Assembly (NCBI RefSeq): GCF_001513965.1
Contig: NZ_KQ948032.1
Span: 1-64,000, forward strand
DNA from: Streptomyces cellostaticus
GTDB lineage: Bacteria > Actinomycetota > Actinomycetes > Streptomycetales > Streptomycetaceae
DNA length: 64,000 nucleotides
Reading direction: 5' to 3'
Below the pieces are notes generated by a model. It did not search any database and had not been told where the DNA came from. It saw only the letters and a program-made list of their open reading frames with translations. Position 1 is the stretch's first letter; each line of letters opens with the position of its first letter. This document shows, one piece after another, positions 17,407 to 26,361 of the stretch. The position numbers and the translations under genes are program-made.

Positions 17407-19067
17407 CACGCCAGCCCTTCGGCGAGCGGACCCAGCGCCAGGGCCGGGAAGTACGTGAGACCGGTGATGATCAGGATCGCGCCCACCAGCAGGCCGGTGA
17501 ACAGCGGCTTCTCGGTGCGCAGGGTGCCGGCCGTGACCGGGATCGGCTGCTGCCCGGCGAGCGAGCCGGCCAGCGCCAGCACGAACACCATCGGCAGGAA
17601 GCGGCCCAGCAGCATCGCGAGCCCGGTCATGGTGTTGAACCAGTCGGTGTTCGCGTTCAGGCCGGCGAAGGCCGAGCCGTTGTTGTTCGACGCCGATGTG
17701 AAGGCGTACAGCACCTCGGAGAACCCGTGCGCGCCCGAGTTGAGCATCGAGTGCGGCGGGGTCGGCAGCGCCATCGAAGCGGCCGTGAAGACGAGCACCA
17801 GCGCCGGGGTGACCAGGATGTAGCAGGCGGCGAGCTTCATCTCCCGCGCGCCGATCTTCTTGCCCAGGTACTCGGGCGTACGGCCGACCATCAGACCGGC
17901 GATGAACACCGCGATGACGGCCATGATCAGCATGCCGTAGAGGCCGGAGCCGGTACCGCCGGGCGCGATCTCGCCCAGCATCATGCCGAGCATGGTGATG
18001 CCGCCGCCGAGTCCGGTGAAGGAGGAGTGGAAGGAGTCCACCGCACCGGTCGAGGTGAGCGTGGTGGACACCGCGAAGATCGAGGAGCCGCCGATGCCGA
18101 AGCGGACCTCCTTGCCCTCCATCGCCCCGCCGGCCGCCTGGAGCGCCGGGCCGTGGTGGGCGAACTCGGTCCACATCATCAGCACGGTGAAGCCCAGCCA
18201 GATGGTGAACATCGTGGCGAGGATGGCGTAGCCCTGCTTCACCGAGCCGACCAGCACGCCGAAGGTGCGGGTCAGCGAGAACGGGATCACCAGGATCAGG
18301 AAGATCTCGAAGAGGTTGGTGAACGGGGTCGGGTTCTCGAAGGGGTGGGCGGAGTTGGCGTTGAAGATGCCGCCACCGTTGGTGCCCAGCTCCTTGATGG
18401 CCTCCGTGGAGGCGACCGCACCGCCGTTCCACTGCTGGGAGCCGCCCATGAACTGGCCGACCTCGTGGATGCCGGAGAAGTTCTGGATGGCTCCGCAGGC
18501 GACGAGGATCACCGCGGCGACGGCTGCGACCGGCACCAGGATCCGCAGCGTGCCGCGCACCAAGTCCGCCCAGAAGTTGCCGAGTTCACCGGTGCGCGAG
18601 CGCGCGAAGCCGCGCACCAGCACCACGGCGACGGCCATGCCGACGGCGGCGGAGACGAAGTTCTGCACGGCCAGACCGGCGGTCTGCACGACGTGGCCCA
18701 TGGTCTGCTCGCCGTAGTACGACTGCCAGTTGGTGTTGGTCACGAAGGACACGGCGGTGTTGAACGACTGCGCCGGGTTCACCGAGGAGAAGCCGAGCGA
18801 GCCGGGCAGGATGCCCTGGAGCCGCTGGAGCAGGTACAGGAAGAGGACGCTGACGGCCGAGAAGGCAAGGATCCCGCGCAGGTACGCGGGCCAGGTCATC
18901 TCGGCGTCGGGGTTGGCACCGATGGCCTTGTAGATCCACTTCTCGACGCGCAGGTGCTTCTTCGAGGAGTAGACCCCGGCCATGTAGTTGCCGAGGGGGA
19001 CGTAGGCGAGCGCCAGCGCGCCTATCAGGGCGAGCAGTTGGAGCACGCCGGCGAGTTCGGGACCCAT
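17406..19067 (-). CDS. kdpA: Potassium-transporting ATPase potassium-binding subunit KdpA
   Basis: A 553-residue channel-like subunit with about ten membrane helices and the four degenerate selectivity-filter repeats of the family. Characteristic segments are FNTAVSFVTNTNWQSYYGE, LGTNGGGIFNANSAHPFENP, FGIGGSSIFAVSTTLTSTGA and FTSASNNNGSAFAGLNANT. It binds K+ and passes it to KdpB. The ATG lies 8 nt after kdpF and the stop overlaps kdpB. Length and order match a normal complete operon. Confidence 0.97.
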   Translation of the reverse strand: MGPELAGVLQLLALIGALALAYVPLGNYMAGVYSSKKHLRVEKWIYKAIGANPDAEMTWPAYLRGILAFSAVSVLFLYLLQRLQGILPGSLGFSSVNPAQSFNTAVSFVTNTNWQSYYGEQTMGHVVQTAGLAVQNFVSAAVGMAVAVVLVRGFARSRTGELGNFWADLVRGTLRILVPVAAVAAVILVACGAIQNFSGIHEVGQFMGGSQQWNGGAVASTEAIKELGTNGGGIFNANSAHPFENPTPFTNLFEIFLILVIPFSLTRTFGVLVGSVKQGYAILATMFTIWLGFTVLMMWTEFAHHGPALQAAGGAMEGKEVRFGIGGSSIFAVSTTLTSTGAVDSFHSSFTGLGGGITMLGMMLGEIAPGGTGSGLYGMLIMAVIAVFIAGLMVGRTPEYLGKKIGAREMKLAACYILVTPALVLVFTAASMALPTPPHSMLNSGAHGFSEVLYAFTSASNNNGSAFAGLNANTDWFNTMTGLAMLLGRFLPMVFVLALAGSLAGQQPIPVTAGTLRTEKPLFTGLLVGAILIITGLTYFPALALGPLAEGLA

Positions 19068-19075
19068 ATCTGTTC

Positions 19076-19165
19076 TCAGAACCTCTCCGGGAAGATCAGG
19101 GCGAGGACGAGATAGCCCAGCAGGGCGACGGCCACGACCAGGCCGACGACGTTTTCGACGGTCAC
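19076..19165 (-). CDS. kdpF: Potassium-transporting ATPase small subunit KdpF
   Basis: A 29-residue single-helix peptide (VENVVGLVVAVALLGYLVLA, then LIFPERF and stop) directly upstream of kdpA. The size, hydrophobic core and LxFPERF ending are those of KdpF, a lipid-like stabiliser of KdpFABC. It starts at GTG, overlapping the stop of an even smaller ORF by 4 nt (GTGA), so its translation is probably coupled to that ORF. Confidence 0.9.
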   Translation of the reverse strand: MTVENVVGLVVAVALLGYLVLALIFPERF

Positions 19166-19245
19166 AGCTTCGTCACCCCCTTGGCGACGAGGGCCACCAG
19201 CGCGAAACCCGCGAGCACGGTGACGACGAAGGCCAGATCGGCCAT
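19162..19245 (-). CDS. 27-residue membrane peptide at the head of the kdp operon
   Basis: This tiny ORF encodes a peptide beginning MADLAFVVTVLAGFALVALV and ending AKGVTKL: one membrane helix with a positively charged C-terminal tail. AGGAG lies 7 nt before the ATG, the best ribosome site in the operon. Its stop overlaps the kdpF start (GTGA). It is not homologous to KdpF at a glance. It may be an additional pump subunit, a regulator, or a translational leader for kdpF. The coding call rests on the ribosome site, hydrophobic pattern and coupling. Confidence 0.7.
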   Translation of the reverse strand: MADLAFVVTVLAGFALVALVAKGVTKL

Positions 19246-19322
19246 CGCGAACTCCTGGAGTGAGGTTCGGTGAAACGGACGATTAGAGGAAAGCGCCTGG
19301 CTGGCCGGATCCGGTCGCCCGT

Positions 19323-19371
19323 TGACGGCTCTCTTACGGCAGCCCGTACGGCTTTGACGGGACTCTTACGG
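19323..19371 (-). promoter_or_regulatory. Tandem hexamer array upstream of the kdp operon (candidate KdpE site)
   Basis: On the plus strand TGACGG (19323), TTACGG (19334), TGACGG (19355) and TTACGG (19366) form two identical TTGACGG-N2-CTCTTACGGC units 32 bp apart. The hexamer spacing is 11, 21 and 11 bp. Read toward kdp this is CCGTAA-N5-CCGTCA-N15-CCGTAA-N5-CCGTCA. The proximal end lies 78 nt before the first ATG. A possible -10, TCTAAT on the gene strand (plus-strand 19282-19287), lies between. Spacing suits an OmpR-family regulator, most simply KdpE; binding is inference. Confidence 0.75.
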
Positions 19372-19436
19372 CTCCTGACCTCTACCGACGGGTAAGTGGC
19401 CGTGACGGTCGGTGACCGCGGTCACAGCCGGAATGT

Positions 19437-21275
19437 TCACAGCCGGAAGCGGAGCCGGCAGATCACCGCGTCCGTCTCCCGCCGTACGGCGTGCGCGACG
19501 ACGGCGCCCCGCTGGTTCTGCAGCAGCCGCTGCCACAGCCGCTCGGGCTCCGCCTCCGGGATCAGCACGGTGACCCGCGTGCCCGGCTCGGCGGCGGCCG
19601 TGTCACGGACGTACGCGGCGATGGGACGGCCGAGCGTGCGCCGCTCGCAGGCCAGCCGGACCAGGGGCACGCCCGGGTCCCACTCGGCCCAGGCGCGCTC
19701 CAGGGCGTGCAGCTGGGCGCGGTCCTCGGAGTCCGGGTAGCAGACGGTCACGGCACGGACCTCGTCGCCGAGGGAGGCGGCCGCGGTCAGCGCCTCGGAG
19801 GTGAGCCGGGACAACGACGAGACGGGGACGATCACCAGCGAGCGGTCGCGGTGCGGGGCCTCGGGGATGCGGCCGAGCCCGAGTCGCTCGCCGATCCGGC
19901 CGTAGGCGCGGTGCACGGCGACGAAGGCCGCGACGAACAGGGGCAGCGCCACCACGATCAGCCAGGCGCCCTCCGCGAACTTGCTTGCGGTGACGACGGC
20001 CGTGGAGACACCGGTGAGCAGCGCGCCGAAGCCGTTCAGCAGCGCCTTGCCGCGCCAGCCGCTGCTCCGCTCCAGGCGCCAGTGCTTCACCATGCCCACC
20101 TGGGCGATGGTGAACCCGACGAACACACCGATGGCGAACATCGGCACCAGGGTGTTGGTGTCACCGCCGGAGAAGACCAGCAGCGCCGCCGCGACGACGG
20201 CCAGCGCCAGGACGCCGTGCCGGTGGACCTGGCGGTCGGCCTTCAGGGCGAAGACGTGCGGCAGGTAGTTGTCACGGGCGAGGAGCTTGAGCAGCACCGG
20301 CAGCCCGCCGAAGGAGGTGTTGGCGGACAGCGCGAGCAGGATCATCGTCGCGAACTGGATGATGTAGAAGGCCCAGTTGTGGCCGAGCGAGGCGTCCGCG
20401 AGCTGGGCGAGGACGGTGACGCCCGCGACCGGCTGGAGATGGAAGCGCGAGATCAGCACCGACAGGCCGACGAGCATCAGGCCGAGTACGGCGCCGAGGG
20501 CAACCTCCGCGCGCTGGGCGCGCCGCACCCGCGGGACGCGGAAGGAGGGAACGGCATTCGCGATGGCCTCGACGCCGGTCAGGGCGCTGCACCCGGAGGC
20601 GAATGCTTTCAGCAACAGCAGCACGCCCACCGACGAGGCGTTGCCCGCGACCACCGACGCATGCCCGGCGGCGGTCACCGTGCTCACGGGGTGGGAGCGG
20701 AACAGACCGACCGCGATCAGCACGAAGATGGCCCCGACGAACACGACCGTCGGCACGATGAACGCCTTCGCCGACTCCACGATCCCCCGCAGGTTGACGC
20801 CCGTGATCAGCACGAGCACCGCCAGGCACAGCCACAGCCGGTCGCCGTAGAGGCCCGGGAAGGCGGAGGTCAGCGCCGCCACGCCGGCCGTGACGGCGAC
20901 GGCCACGTTGAGCACGTAGTCCAGCACCAGCGAGGCGGCCGCCACCAGGCTGGTGCGCGCGCCCAGATGCGTCTTCGCGACGGCGTAGGAGCCACCGCCG
21001 TCCGGGAAGGCCGCGATCACCTGCCGGTACGACGCCACCAGCACCGCCAGCAGGGCAGCGATCGCCAGCGTGACCGGCAGCGTGAAGCCCAGTCCGTGAG
21101 CGCCGGCGGCGGCGAGGACCAGGACGATCGCCTCGGGGCCGTACGCCACCGACGCCATCGCGTCCAGCGACAGCGCCGCGAGTCCCGTGACGGCGGTCAG
21201 CCGGTGGCGTTCGCCCGTATCAGGCGGCTCCTCTCCGGCGGGAACGGCGTCCGGTTCGGTGGTCAGGACGGTCAT
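19437..21275 (-). CDS. KimA-like APC family permease, probable K+ importer
   Basis: A 612-residue integral membrane protein with about 12 helices and a cytoplasmic C-terminal domain of roughly 150 residues. Diagnostic segments are LSLDAMASVAYGPEAIVLVLAAAG, FPDGGGSYAVAKTHLG, LTGVEAIANAVPSFRVPRVRRAQRAE and MVKHWRLERSSGWRGKALLNGFGA. These are typical of the KimA/YdaO group of proton-coupled potassium importers. ATG 21275 has AAGGAG 9 nt upstream. It lies between kdp and a Na+/H+ antiporter, and paired hexamers like those of kdp lie upstream. Transport of K+ is inferred from family and context. Confidence 0.8.
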   Translation of the reverse strand: MTVLTTEPDAVPAGEEPPDTGERHRLTAVTGLAALSLDAMASVAYGPEAIVLVLAAAGAHGLGFTLPVTLAIAALLAVLVASYRQVIAAFPDGGGSYAVAKTHLGARTSLVAAASLVLDYVLNVAVAVTAGVAALTSAFPGLYGDRLWLCLAVLVLITGVNLRGIVESAKAFIVPTVVFVGAIFVLIAVGLFRSHPVSTVTAAGHASVVAGNASSVGVLLLLKAFASGCSALTGVEAIANAVPSFRVPRVRRAQRAEVALGAVLGLMLVGLSVLISRFHLQPVAGVTVLAQLADASLGHNWAFYIIQFATMILLALSANTSFGGLPVLLKLLARDNYLPHVFALKADRQVHRHGVLALAVVAAALLVFSGGDTNTLVPMFAIGVFVGFTIAQVGMVKHWRLERSSGWRGKALLNGFGALLTGVSTAVVTASKFAEGAWLIVVALPLFVAAFVAVHRAYGRIGERLGLGRIPEAPHRDRSLVIVPVSSLSRLTSEALTAAASLGDEVRAVTVCYPDSEDRAQLHALERAWAEWDPGVPLVRLACERRTLGRPIAAYVRDTAAAEPGTRVTVLIPEAEPERLWQRLLQNQRGAVVAHAVRRETDAVICRLRFRL

Positions 21276-21402
21276 GGGTGCGTGCTCCTTCATCAACAGC
21301 CGCGCACAAAGGCCGAGCTGTGCGCGGTGCACCCAGGTTCTGACCGTTTCCGGCCGCATCCGACCGTTCCTTGCGATATTTTCGCGCTCACCGGGCGGAC
21401 CT

Positions 21403-21443
21403 TGACGGGACCTTGATGGTGGAGAGCCATCAGAGGCTCATCA
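21403..21443. promoter_or_regulatory. Divergent pair of tandem hexamer sites (candidate KdpE boxes)
   Basis: TGACGG (21403) and TGATGG (21414) are 11 bp apart and face the leftward KimA-like gene. CCATCA (21427) and TCATCA (21438), also 11 bp apart, face the rightward small membrane gene. In gene orientation both read CCRTCA-like. The right-hand pair ends 42 nt before ATG 21486, and a TACCGT -10 hexamer (21473-21478) ends 7 nt before that ATG, implying a leaderless transcript. Confidence 0.7.
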
Positions 21444-21485
21444 AAATGCACCGTTCCGGCCCTGCGCGCCTCTACCGTCACCGGA

Positions 21486-22043
21486 ATGGGACGCCCCGAC
21501 AACGCGCGCAGGTCACCGGCCGGCGCTCGCGCAGAGACTTCCGAGGATGCGGTGCACGACCGCCGCTGGGCGGGGGACGTCCGGGAGGCCGTCCGGTGCG
21601 CCGGTGTCCTGCTCCTGCTGCTTCTGCTCGTCGACTGGGGATCGGGCCGGTTCACGCTCTGGCGCGGCCTGTTGTGGCTCGCTCTCGCCCTGCTGCTGTT
21701 CCTCGTGCTGTTTCCCGCCCGGGTCTCGGCGGGCGAGGACTGGCTGGCCTCACGGCGGCTGCTGCGCGAGCGCCGGGTCCGCACCGACCTGCTGGTCTCC
21801 GTGCGGTGCCTGGGCGGTGTCTCCCAACGGCTGCTGCTGCGGGACGCGTTCGGCGCGCGGGTCGAGATCGACCCCGAGGCCCTGCTGCACAATCCCCAGC
21901 TGTGGCACCGCCTGGAGCAGGGCACCCGGAAGGCGGCGGCCGACGGTCTGCTGCTGTGCGGGCAGACCGCACTCGACCGCCTCTCGGCCGGCGTGGACCG
22001 CGAGACCGCGCTGGCCGTGTTCAAGGCGTCCGGGCTGGAGTAG
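21486..22043 (+). CDS. Small two-helix membrane protein, paralogue of 38845-39363
   Basis: A 185-residue protein with a charged N-terminus, two adjacent membrane helices (VLLLLLLLVDWGSGRF and LLWLALALLLFLVLFP) and a cytoplasmic domain. That domain contains RVSAGEDWLASR, LLLRDAFGARVEIDP, a LWHRLEQGT segment and a final ALAVFKASGLE. The protein at 38845-39363 matches this architecture segment by segment (VSAG.GWLA, LVLRDVHG, LELDP, RAVLRASGL). Function is unknown, but both genes sit next to potassium genes under the same tandem-hexamer promoter geometry. No Shine-Dalgarno site is present; the transcript is probably leaderless. Confidence 0.8.
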   Translation: MGRPDNARRSPAGARAETSEDAVHDRRWAGDVREAVRCAGVLLLLLLLVDWGSGRFTLWRGLLWLALALLLFLVLFPARVSAGEDWLASRRLLRERRVRTDLLVSVRCLGGVSQRLLLRDAFGARVEIDPEALLHNPQLWHRLEQGTRKAAADGLLLCGQTALDRLSAGVDRETALAVFKASGLE

Positions 22044-22056
22044 CCCACCCGCCCCT

Positions 22057-23631
22057 TCATGCGTCGGTGAGCCTGGCTTCCTCCAGGTCCAGTGACCGCT
22101 GCAGCCGCCGCCGCGTCGTGTCGCTGATGCGGTGGTCGTCGTACAGGCGTTGCAGTTCCGTCGTCTCCACGGTGATCAGGTCGCGGCGCAGCTGGCGGTA
22201 GACCAGGTCGGCGGATTCGGTGGCCGCGGCCGTGCCGTTGCTCTCGGCGAGGCGGTCGCGGGCGTCGTCCAGGCGGGCGGTCAGGCCGCGGCGGAGGCGG
22301 TCGACGACGACGTCCGGTACGGCCTCCAGCTCCGCGAGTTCCTCCAGCCGGGCGAGGCCTGCGTGGGCGAGGCGGGAGCGGGCCTCGATCTCCTCGCGTT
22401 CGGTGTGGGCGGGCTCCAGGGCGATGCCGGAGGCGCGGACGACCGGGGCGAGGGTGAAGCCCTGGACGACGAGGGTCACGACCACCACGGACGTGGTCAG
22501 GACGAGGACCAGGGGGCGGTCCGCCAGCGTGGTGCCGTTCTTGGCGACCTCGGGGATGGTGAGGGCGGCGGCCAGCGGCATCACTCCCCGGGTGCCCGCC
22601 CAGGTCAGCACCACCGGCACCCGCCAGTTCAGCCGGCTGATCCCGCCCTTGCGCTGCACGACCACCGACAGGGGCGCGAGCCACAGCAGTCGTACGGCGA
22701 TGAGCGTGGCGGCGACGGCGAGGGCGTACAGCGGCCAGGCCCGGTCGCCGTCGGCCAGTGCCCGCACCTGCGCGGGCAGCGCCAGCCCTATGAGCGAGAA
22801 GACCACGCTCTCCAGCAGAAACACCACCGTGCCGTACACGGCGTGCAGCTGGAGGCGGATGCGGGCGTTGGTGAGCCGGTCGCCCTGCCCGCCGAGGACC
22901 ACCCCGGCCACCACGCACGAGGTGACCCCGGAGGTGTGGGCGGCTTCCGCGAGCAGGTAGGCGGCGTAGGGGGTGACCAGGGCTATCACCGTCTCCAGGA
23001 CCGGTTCCTCGGTGCGCCGCCGGATCAGCGCCACCACCCCGGCCACCGCGGCCCCGATCACCGTGCCGCCCCCGGCGAGCAGCAGGAACTGGCCGCCCGC
23101 TGCGCCCCAGTTCGCCGCCGCCGACGCGATGGCGATGCCCGCCGCCACCCGGACCAGCACCAGCGAGGTCGCGTCGTTGAACAGGCTCTCCGCCTGGACG
23201 AGCACCTGCACCTTGGGCGGCAGGGCGAGCCTGCGGCCGAGCGCGGTCACGGCGACCGGGTCGGTGCTGGCCAGGACCGCGCCCAGCACGAACGCCATCT
23301 GCCAGGACAGCGGGGTCAGCAGGGCCGCCACCGCGGCGACGGCCGCCGCGGAGGCCAGGACCAGCCCTATGGCGAGGATCCCGACCGGTTTCCACACCGC
23401 GCGCAGCTCCCGCCAGGGCATGTCCTCGGCGCTGGCGTACAGCAGCGGGGGCAGCACCACGAGCCCGATGATCTCCGGGCTGATCTCGATCTGGGGGGTG
23501 CCCGGCAGCAGCGCCACCGCCAGACCGGCGACGACCAGCAGCGAGGGAGCGGGGATGCGCCAGCGGCGCGCGAAGGTCGCCACCACGGTGGCCAGAACGA
23601 CCAACGCGAGTACTGTGCCGACGCTGCGCAT
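22057..23631 (-). CDS. Na+/H+ antiporter, CPA1/NhaP type
   Basis: A 524-residue cation/proton antiporter with about 12 membrane helices and a helical C-terminal cytoplasmic tail of about 120 residues. Family marks include VVLPPLLYASAEDMPW, the FVLGAVLASTDPVAVTAL segment, VQAESLFNDATSLVLVR with the transport Asp-containing ND pair, and VLTWAGTRGVMPLAAALTIP. Start ATG 23631 has AGGGAG just upstream; a longer in-frame start at 23664 lacks one. It would expel Na+ or K+ in exchange for protons, balancing the importers around it. Convergent with the small membrane gene on its left. Confidence 0.9.
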   Translation of the reverse strand: MRSVGTVLALVVLATVVATFARRWRIPAPSLLVVAGLAVALLPGTPQIEISPEIIGLVVLPPLLYASAEDMPWRELRAVWKPVGILAIGLVLASAAAVAAVAALLTPLSWQMAFVLGAVLASTDPVAVTALGRRLALPPKVQVLVQAESLFNDATSLVLVRVAAGIAIASAAANWGAAGGQFLLLAGGGTVIGAAVAGVVALIRRRTEEPVLETVIALVTPYAAYLLAEAAHTSGVTSCVVAGVVLGGQGDRLTNARIRLQLHAVYGTVVFLLESVVFSLIGLALPAQVRALADGDRAWPLYALAVAATLIAVRLLWLAPLSVVVQRKGGISRLNWRVPVVLTWAGTRGVMPLAAALTIPEVAKNGTTLADRPLVLVLTTSVVVVTLVVQGFTLAPVVRASGIALEPAHTEREEIEARSRLAHAGLARLEELAELEAVPDVVVDRLRRGLTARLDDARDRLAESNGTAAATESADLVYRQLRRDLITVETTELQRLYDDHRISDTTRRRLQRSLDLEEARLTDA

Positions 23632-23720
23632 GCCGTCTCCCTGGACCTGAGAAGAAGCCACCATGGCTCCCCGCCGACCAGACTTCCCGGCACACCGCCT
23701 TCACCCTATCGGCCCAGGTC

Positions 23721-23769
23721 ACGTCAAGACAGTGTCAAGTTCCTCCCGGCCTGCGCCAAGGAACCGCTA
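23721..23769 (+). promoter_or_regulatory. Tandem hexamer site upstream of the second kdpD
   Basis: ACGTCA (23721) and GTGTCA (23732) are 11 bp apart. Degenerate copies GCGCCA (23753) and CCGCTA (23764) would complete the 11-21-11 arrangement seen at kdp. A TAACGA hexamer (23768-23773) lies 30 nt after the better pair, the same offset as in the two leaderless promoters. The two right-hand copies are weak, so this site is less certain than the others. Confidence 0.5.
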
Positions 23770-23865
23770 ACGAGCGCACCGGCCGGCCCGTTGAAGCGCT
23801 TCCTTAAGAGCAGTCCCCTTTCCTGACAGGGGAGTTGACTCGGTGAGCGGAGCGCGTCGGCGGCG

Positions 23866-26361
23866 ATGAGTGACGTACGGCCCGGACGGCTGAAGGTGTA
23901 CCTCGGAGCGGCCCCGGGGGTCGGCAAGACCTACCGGATGCTGGACGAGGGGCGGCGTCGTGCCGCGCGCGGGGCGGACGTGGTGGTGGGCTTCGTGGAG
24001 TGCCACGGGCGCCCGCACACGGAGGCGATGACCGACGGCCTGGAGGTCGTCCCCCGCGCCCGCTGCGCCTATCGCGGCGGCGACTTCGAGGAGATGGACC
24101 TGGGTGCGGTGCTGGACCGCCGACCGCAGGTCGCGATCGTGGACGAGTTCGCCCACAGCAACGTCCCCGGCGACGGCCGCAACGCCAAGCGCTGGCAGGA
24201 CATCGAGGAGCTGCTCGCCGCCGGCATCGACGTCATCACGGCGCTGAACATCCAGCACCTGGAGTCCCTCAACGACGTGGTCGAGAAGATCACGCGCGTT
24301 CCGCAGCACGAGAAGGTGCCCGACGAGCAGGTCCGGCGGGCCTGGCAGATCGAGCTGGTGGACATGCCGCCCGAGGGGCTGCGGCGGCGCATGGCGCACG
24401 GCAACGTCTACGCCCCCGAGAAGATCGACGCGGCCCTCGCCAACTACTTCCGCCCCGGCAACCTGACCGCGCTGCGCCAGCTGGCGCTGCTGTGGGTGGC
24501 CGACCGGGTGGACGAGGCGCTCCAGGAGTACCGCTCGCAGCACAGCATCGGCGGGGTGTGGGAGACCCGGGAGCGGGTCGTCGTCGCCCTCACCGGCGGC
24601 CCGGAGGGCGACACACTGGTCCGGCGGGCCGCGCGGATCGCCGACCGGTCCGCGGGCGGCGACCTGCTGGCCGTGCACGTGGCCCGCAGCGACGGTCTGG
24701 CGGGCGGCGTCTCGGCCGCCTCCCTCGCCCGGCAGCGCAGGCTCGTGGAGGACCTCGGCGGCAGCTACCACTCGGTGGTCGGCGACGACGTGGCCACGAC
24801 CCTGGTGGAGTTCGCCCGCGCGGAGAACGCCACCCAGCTCGTACTCGGTACGAGCCGCCGAGGGCGGCTGGCACGGTTCCTGACCGGCCCCGGCACGGGG
24901 GAGACGGTCACCGAGCTGTCCGGCGACATCGACGTGCACCGGGTCACCCATGAACGGGCCGGACGCGGCACGCTCCTGCCGTCGCGGCGCCGCACCCTGT
25001 CCACGGCCCGGCTGATCGCCGGCCCGGTGGCCGGTCTTGTGCTGCCCGTTCTGCTGACGGTCGTCCTCGCGCAGGTGCGCGGCACCCTGGACCTGACCAG
25101 CGAGGCCCTGCTGTTCCTGCTGGCCGTGGTGGGGGTGGCCTGCATCGGCGGGGTCGCCTCGGCGGTGATCGCGTCGGTGACGGCCTCGCTGCTGCTGAAC
25201 TACTGGTTCATACCGCCCATCGGCGCCTTCACCCTGAACGATCCCAACGCGCTGCTCGCGCTCGCCGTCTTCGCGGTCGTCGCGGCCACCGTGGCCGGGG
25301 TCGTGGACCGCTCCCTACGGCTGTCCCGGCGCTCGGCCCGCGCCACCGCCGAGGCCGAGACCATGTCGTCGCTGGCCGGCACGATCGTGCGCGGCGAGGC
25401 GACGATCCCCGCGCTGCTGGAGCGGACGCGGGAGACCTTCGGCATGGAGTCGGCGGAGCTGGCGGACGAGCCGCCGGACACCGACGGAACCGCCTTCGTG
25501 CCGGCCGGCCTGGGCGCATATCTCGTGCTGCGCGGACGCACCCTGTCCTCCTCGGAGCGGCGGGTGCTGGCCGCGTTCGCCGCGCACGTCGGCTCCGCGG
25601 TCGAGCGGGCCCGGCTGGCCGAGGCGGCGGCCGAGGTGGAACCTGTGAAGGCCGCCGACCGGATGCGTACGGCACTGCTGCGCGCCGTCGGCCACGATCT
25701 GCGCACCCCGCTGGCGGCGGGCTGGGCCGCGGTCACCTCGCTGCGCAGCCGTGACGTCGAGTTCTCCCCGGAGGACCGTGACGAGCTTCTGGCCACCGCC
25801 GACGAGTCCATGACCAAGCTCAACCGGCTGGTGGAGAACCTTCTCGACCTGAGCCGCCTGGAGGCGGGCGTCCTCACCCTGAACCTGCGCCCGACCTCCC
25901 TGGAGGAGGTCCTGCCCATGGCGCTCGCGGACGTCCCCGGGGTCGAGGTGACGGACATGGAGGAGATCCCGCCGGTGCTGGCCGACCCGCCCCTGTTGGA
26001 ACGCGTGATAGCCAACCTTGTCGGTAACGCCGCCCGGCACACCCCGCCGGGGCGGAAGGTGCTGGTCGGAGCCAGTGCGCTGGCGGGCCGGGTGGAGCTG
26101 CGGGTCGTGGACCGGGGGCCCGGGCTGCCCGCCGACGGCAGGGAGCGCCTCTTCGAGCCCTTCCAGCGGCTCGGTGACACCGACAACACCACCGGCCTCG
26201 GCCTCGGCCTGGCCCTCGCCCGGGGCCTGACCGAGGCGATGAGCGGCACCCTCACCCCCGAGGACACACCGGGCGGCGGCCTGACGATGGTCGTGTCGCT
26301 GCCCTTCGCCGGGCAGGCCGTGGGTGCCGAACCGACCAAGCAGAGCCCAGGAGGTGCGTGA
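23866..26361 (+). CDS. kdpD: Second KdpD-type sensor histidine kinase, without a cognate KdpE
   Basis: An 831-residue paralogue of the kinase at 11215-13827 with the same domain order. It has KdpD with Walker A GAAPGVGKT (14-22), a universal-stress-like domain (about 237-360), four membrane helices (about 382-480) and a short GAF-like region. His610 lies in RAVGHDLRTPLAAG, and a HATPase domain follows (NLVGNAARHTPPGRKV, DRGPGLP, GLGLGLALARGLTEAMSG). All catalytic motifs are present. No response regulator gene adjoins it, so it may phosphorylate the single KdpE or act otherwise. Its stop overlaps the next gene. Confidence 0.93.
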   Translation: MSDVRPGRLKVYLGAAPGVGKTYRMLDEGRRRAARGADVVVGFVECHGRPHTEAMTDGLEVVPRARCAYRGGDFEEMDLGAVLDRRPQVAIVDEFAHSNVPGDGRNAKRWQDIEELLAAGIDVITALNIQHLESLNDVVEKITRVPQHEKVPDEQVRRAWQIELVDMPPEGLRRRMAHGNVYAPEKIDAALANYFRPGNLTALRQLALLWVADRVDEALQEYRSQHSIGGVWETRERVVVALTGGPEGDTLVRRAARIADRSAGGDLLAVHVARSDGLAGGVSAASLARQRRLVEDLGGSYHSVVGDDVATTLVEFARAENATQLVLGTSRRGRLARFLTGPGTGETVTELSGDIDVHRVTHERAGRGTLLPSRRRTLSTARLIAGPVAGLVLPVLLTVVLAQVRGTLDLTSEALLFLLAVVGVACIGGVASAVIASVTASLLLNYWFIPPIGAFTLNDPNALLALAVFAVVAATVAGVVDRSLRLSRRSARATAEAETMSSLAGTIVRGEATIPALLERTRETFGMESAELADEPPDTDGTAFVPAGLGAYLVLRGRTLSSSERRVLAAFAAHVGSAVERARLAEAAAEVEPVKAADRMRTALLRAVGHDLRTPLAAGWAAVTSLRSRDVEFSPEDRDELLATADESMTKLNRLVENLLDLSRLEAGVLTLNLRPTSLEEVLPMALADVPGVEVTDMEEIPPVLADPPLLERVIANLVGNAARHTPPGRKVLVGASALAGRVELRVVDRGPGLPADGRERLFEPFQRLGDTDNTTGLGLGLALARGLTEAMSGTLTPEDTPGGGLTMVVSLPFAGQAVGAEPTKQSPGGA

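Noticed and set aside
21403..21443. PHO box (PhoP site) as explanation of the tandem hexamers
   Set aside because: PhoP repeats in Streptomyces are GTTCACC-like. The hexamers here are CCGTCA-like, so only the 11-bp spacing is shared.
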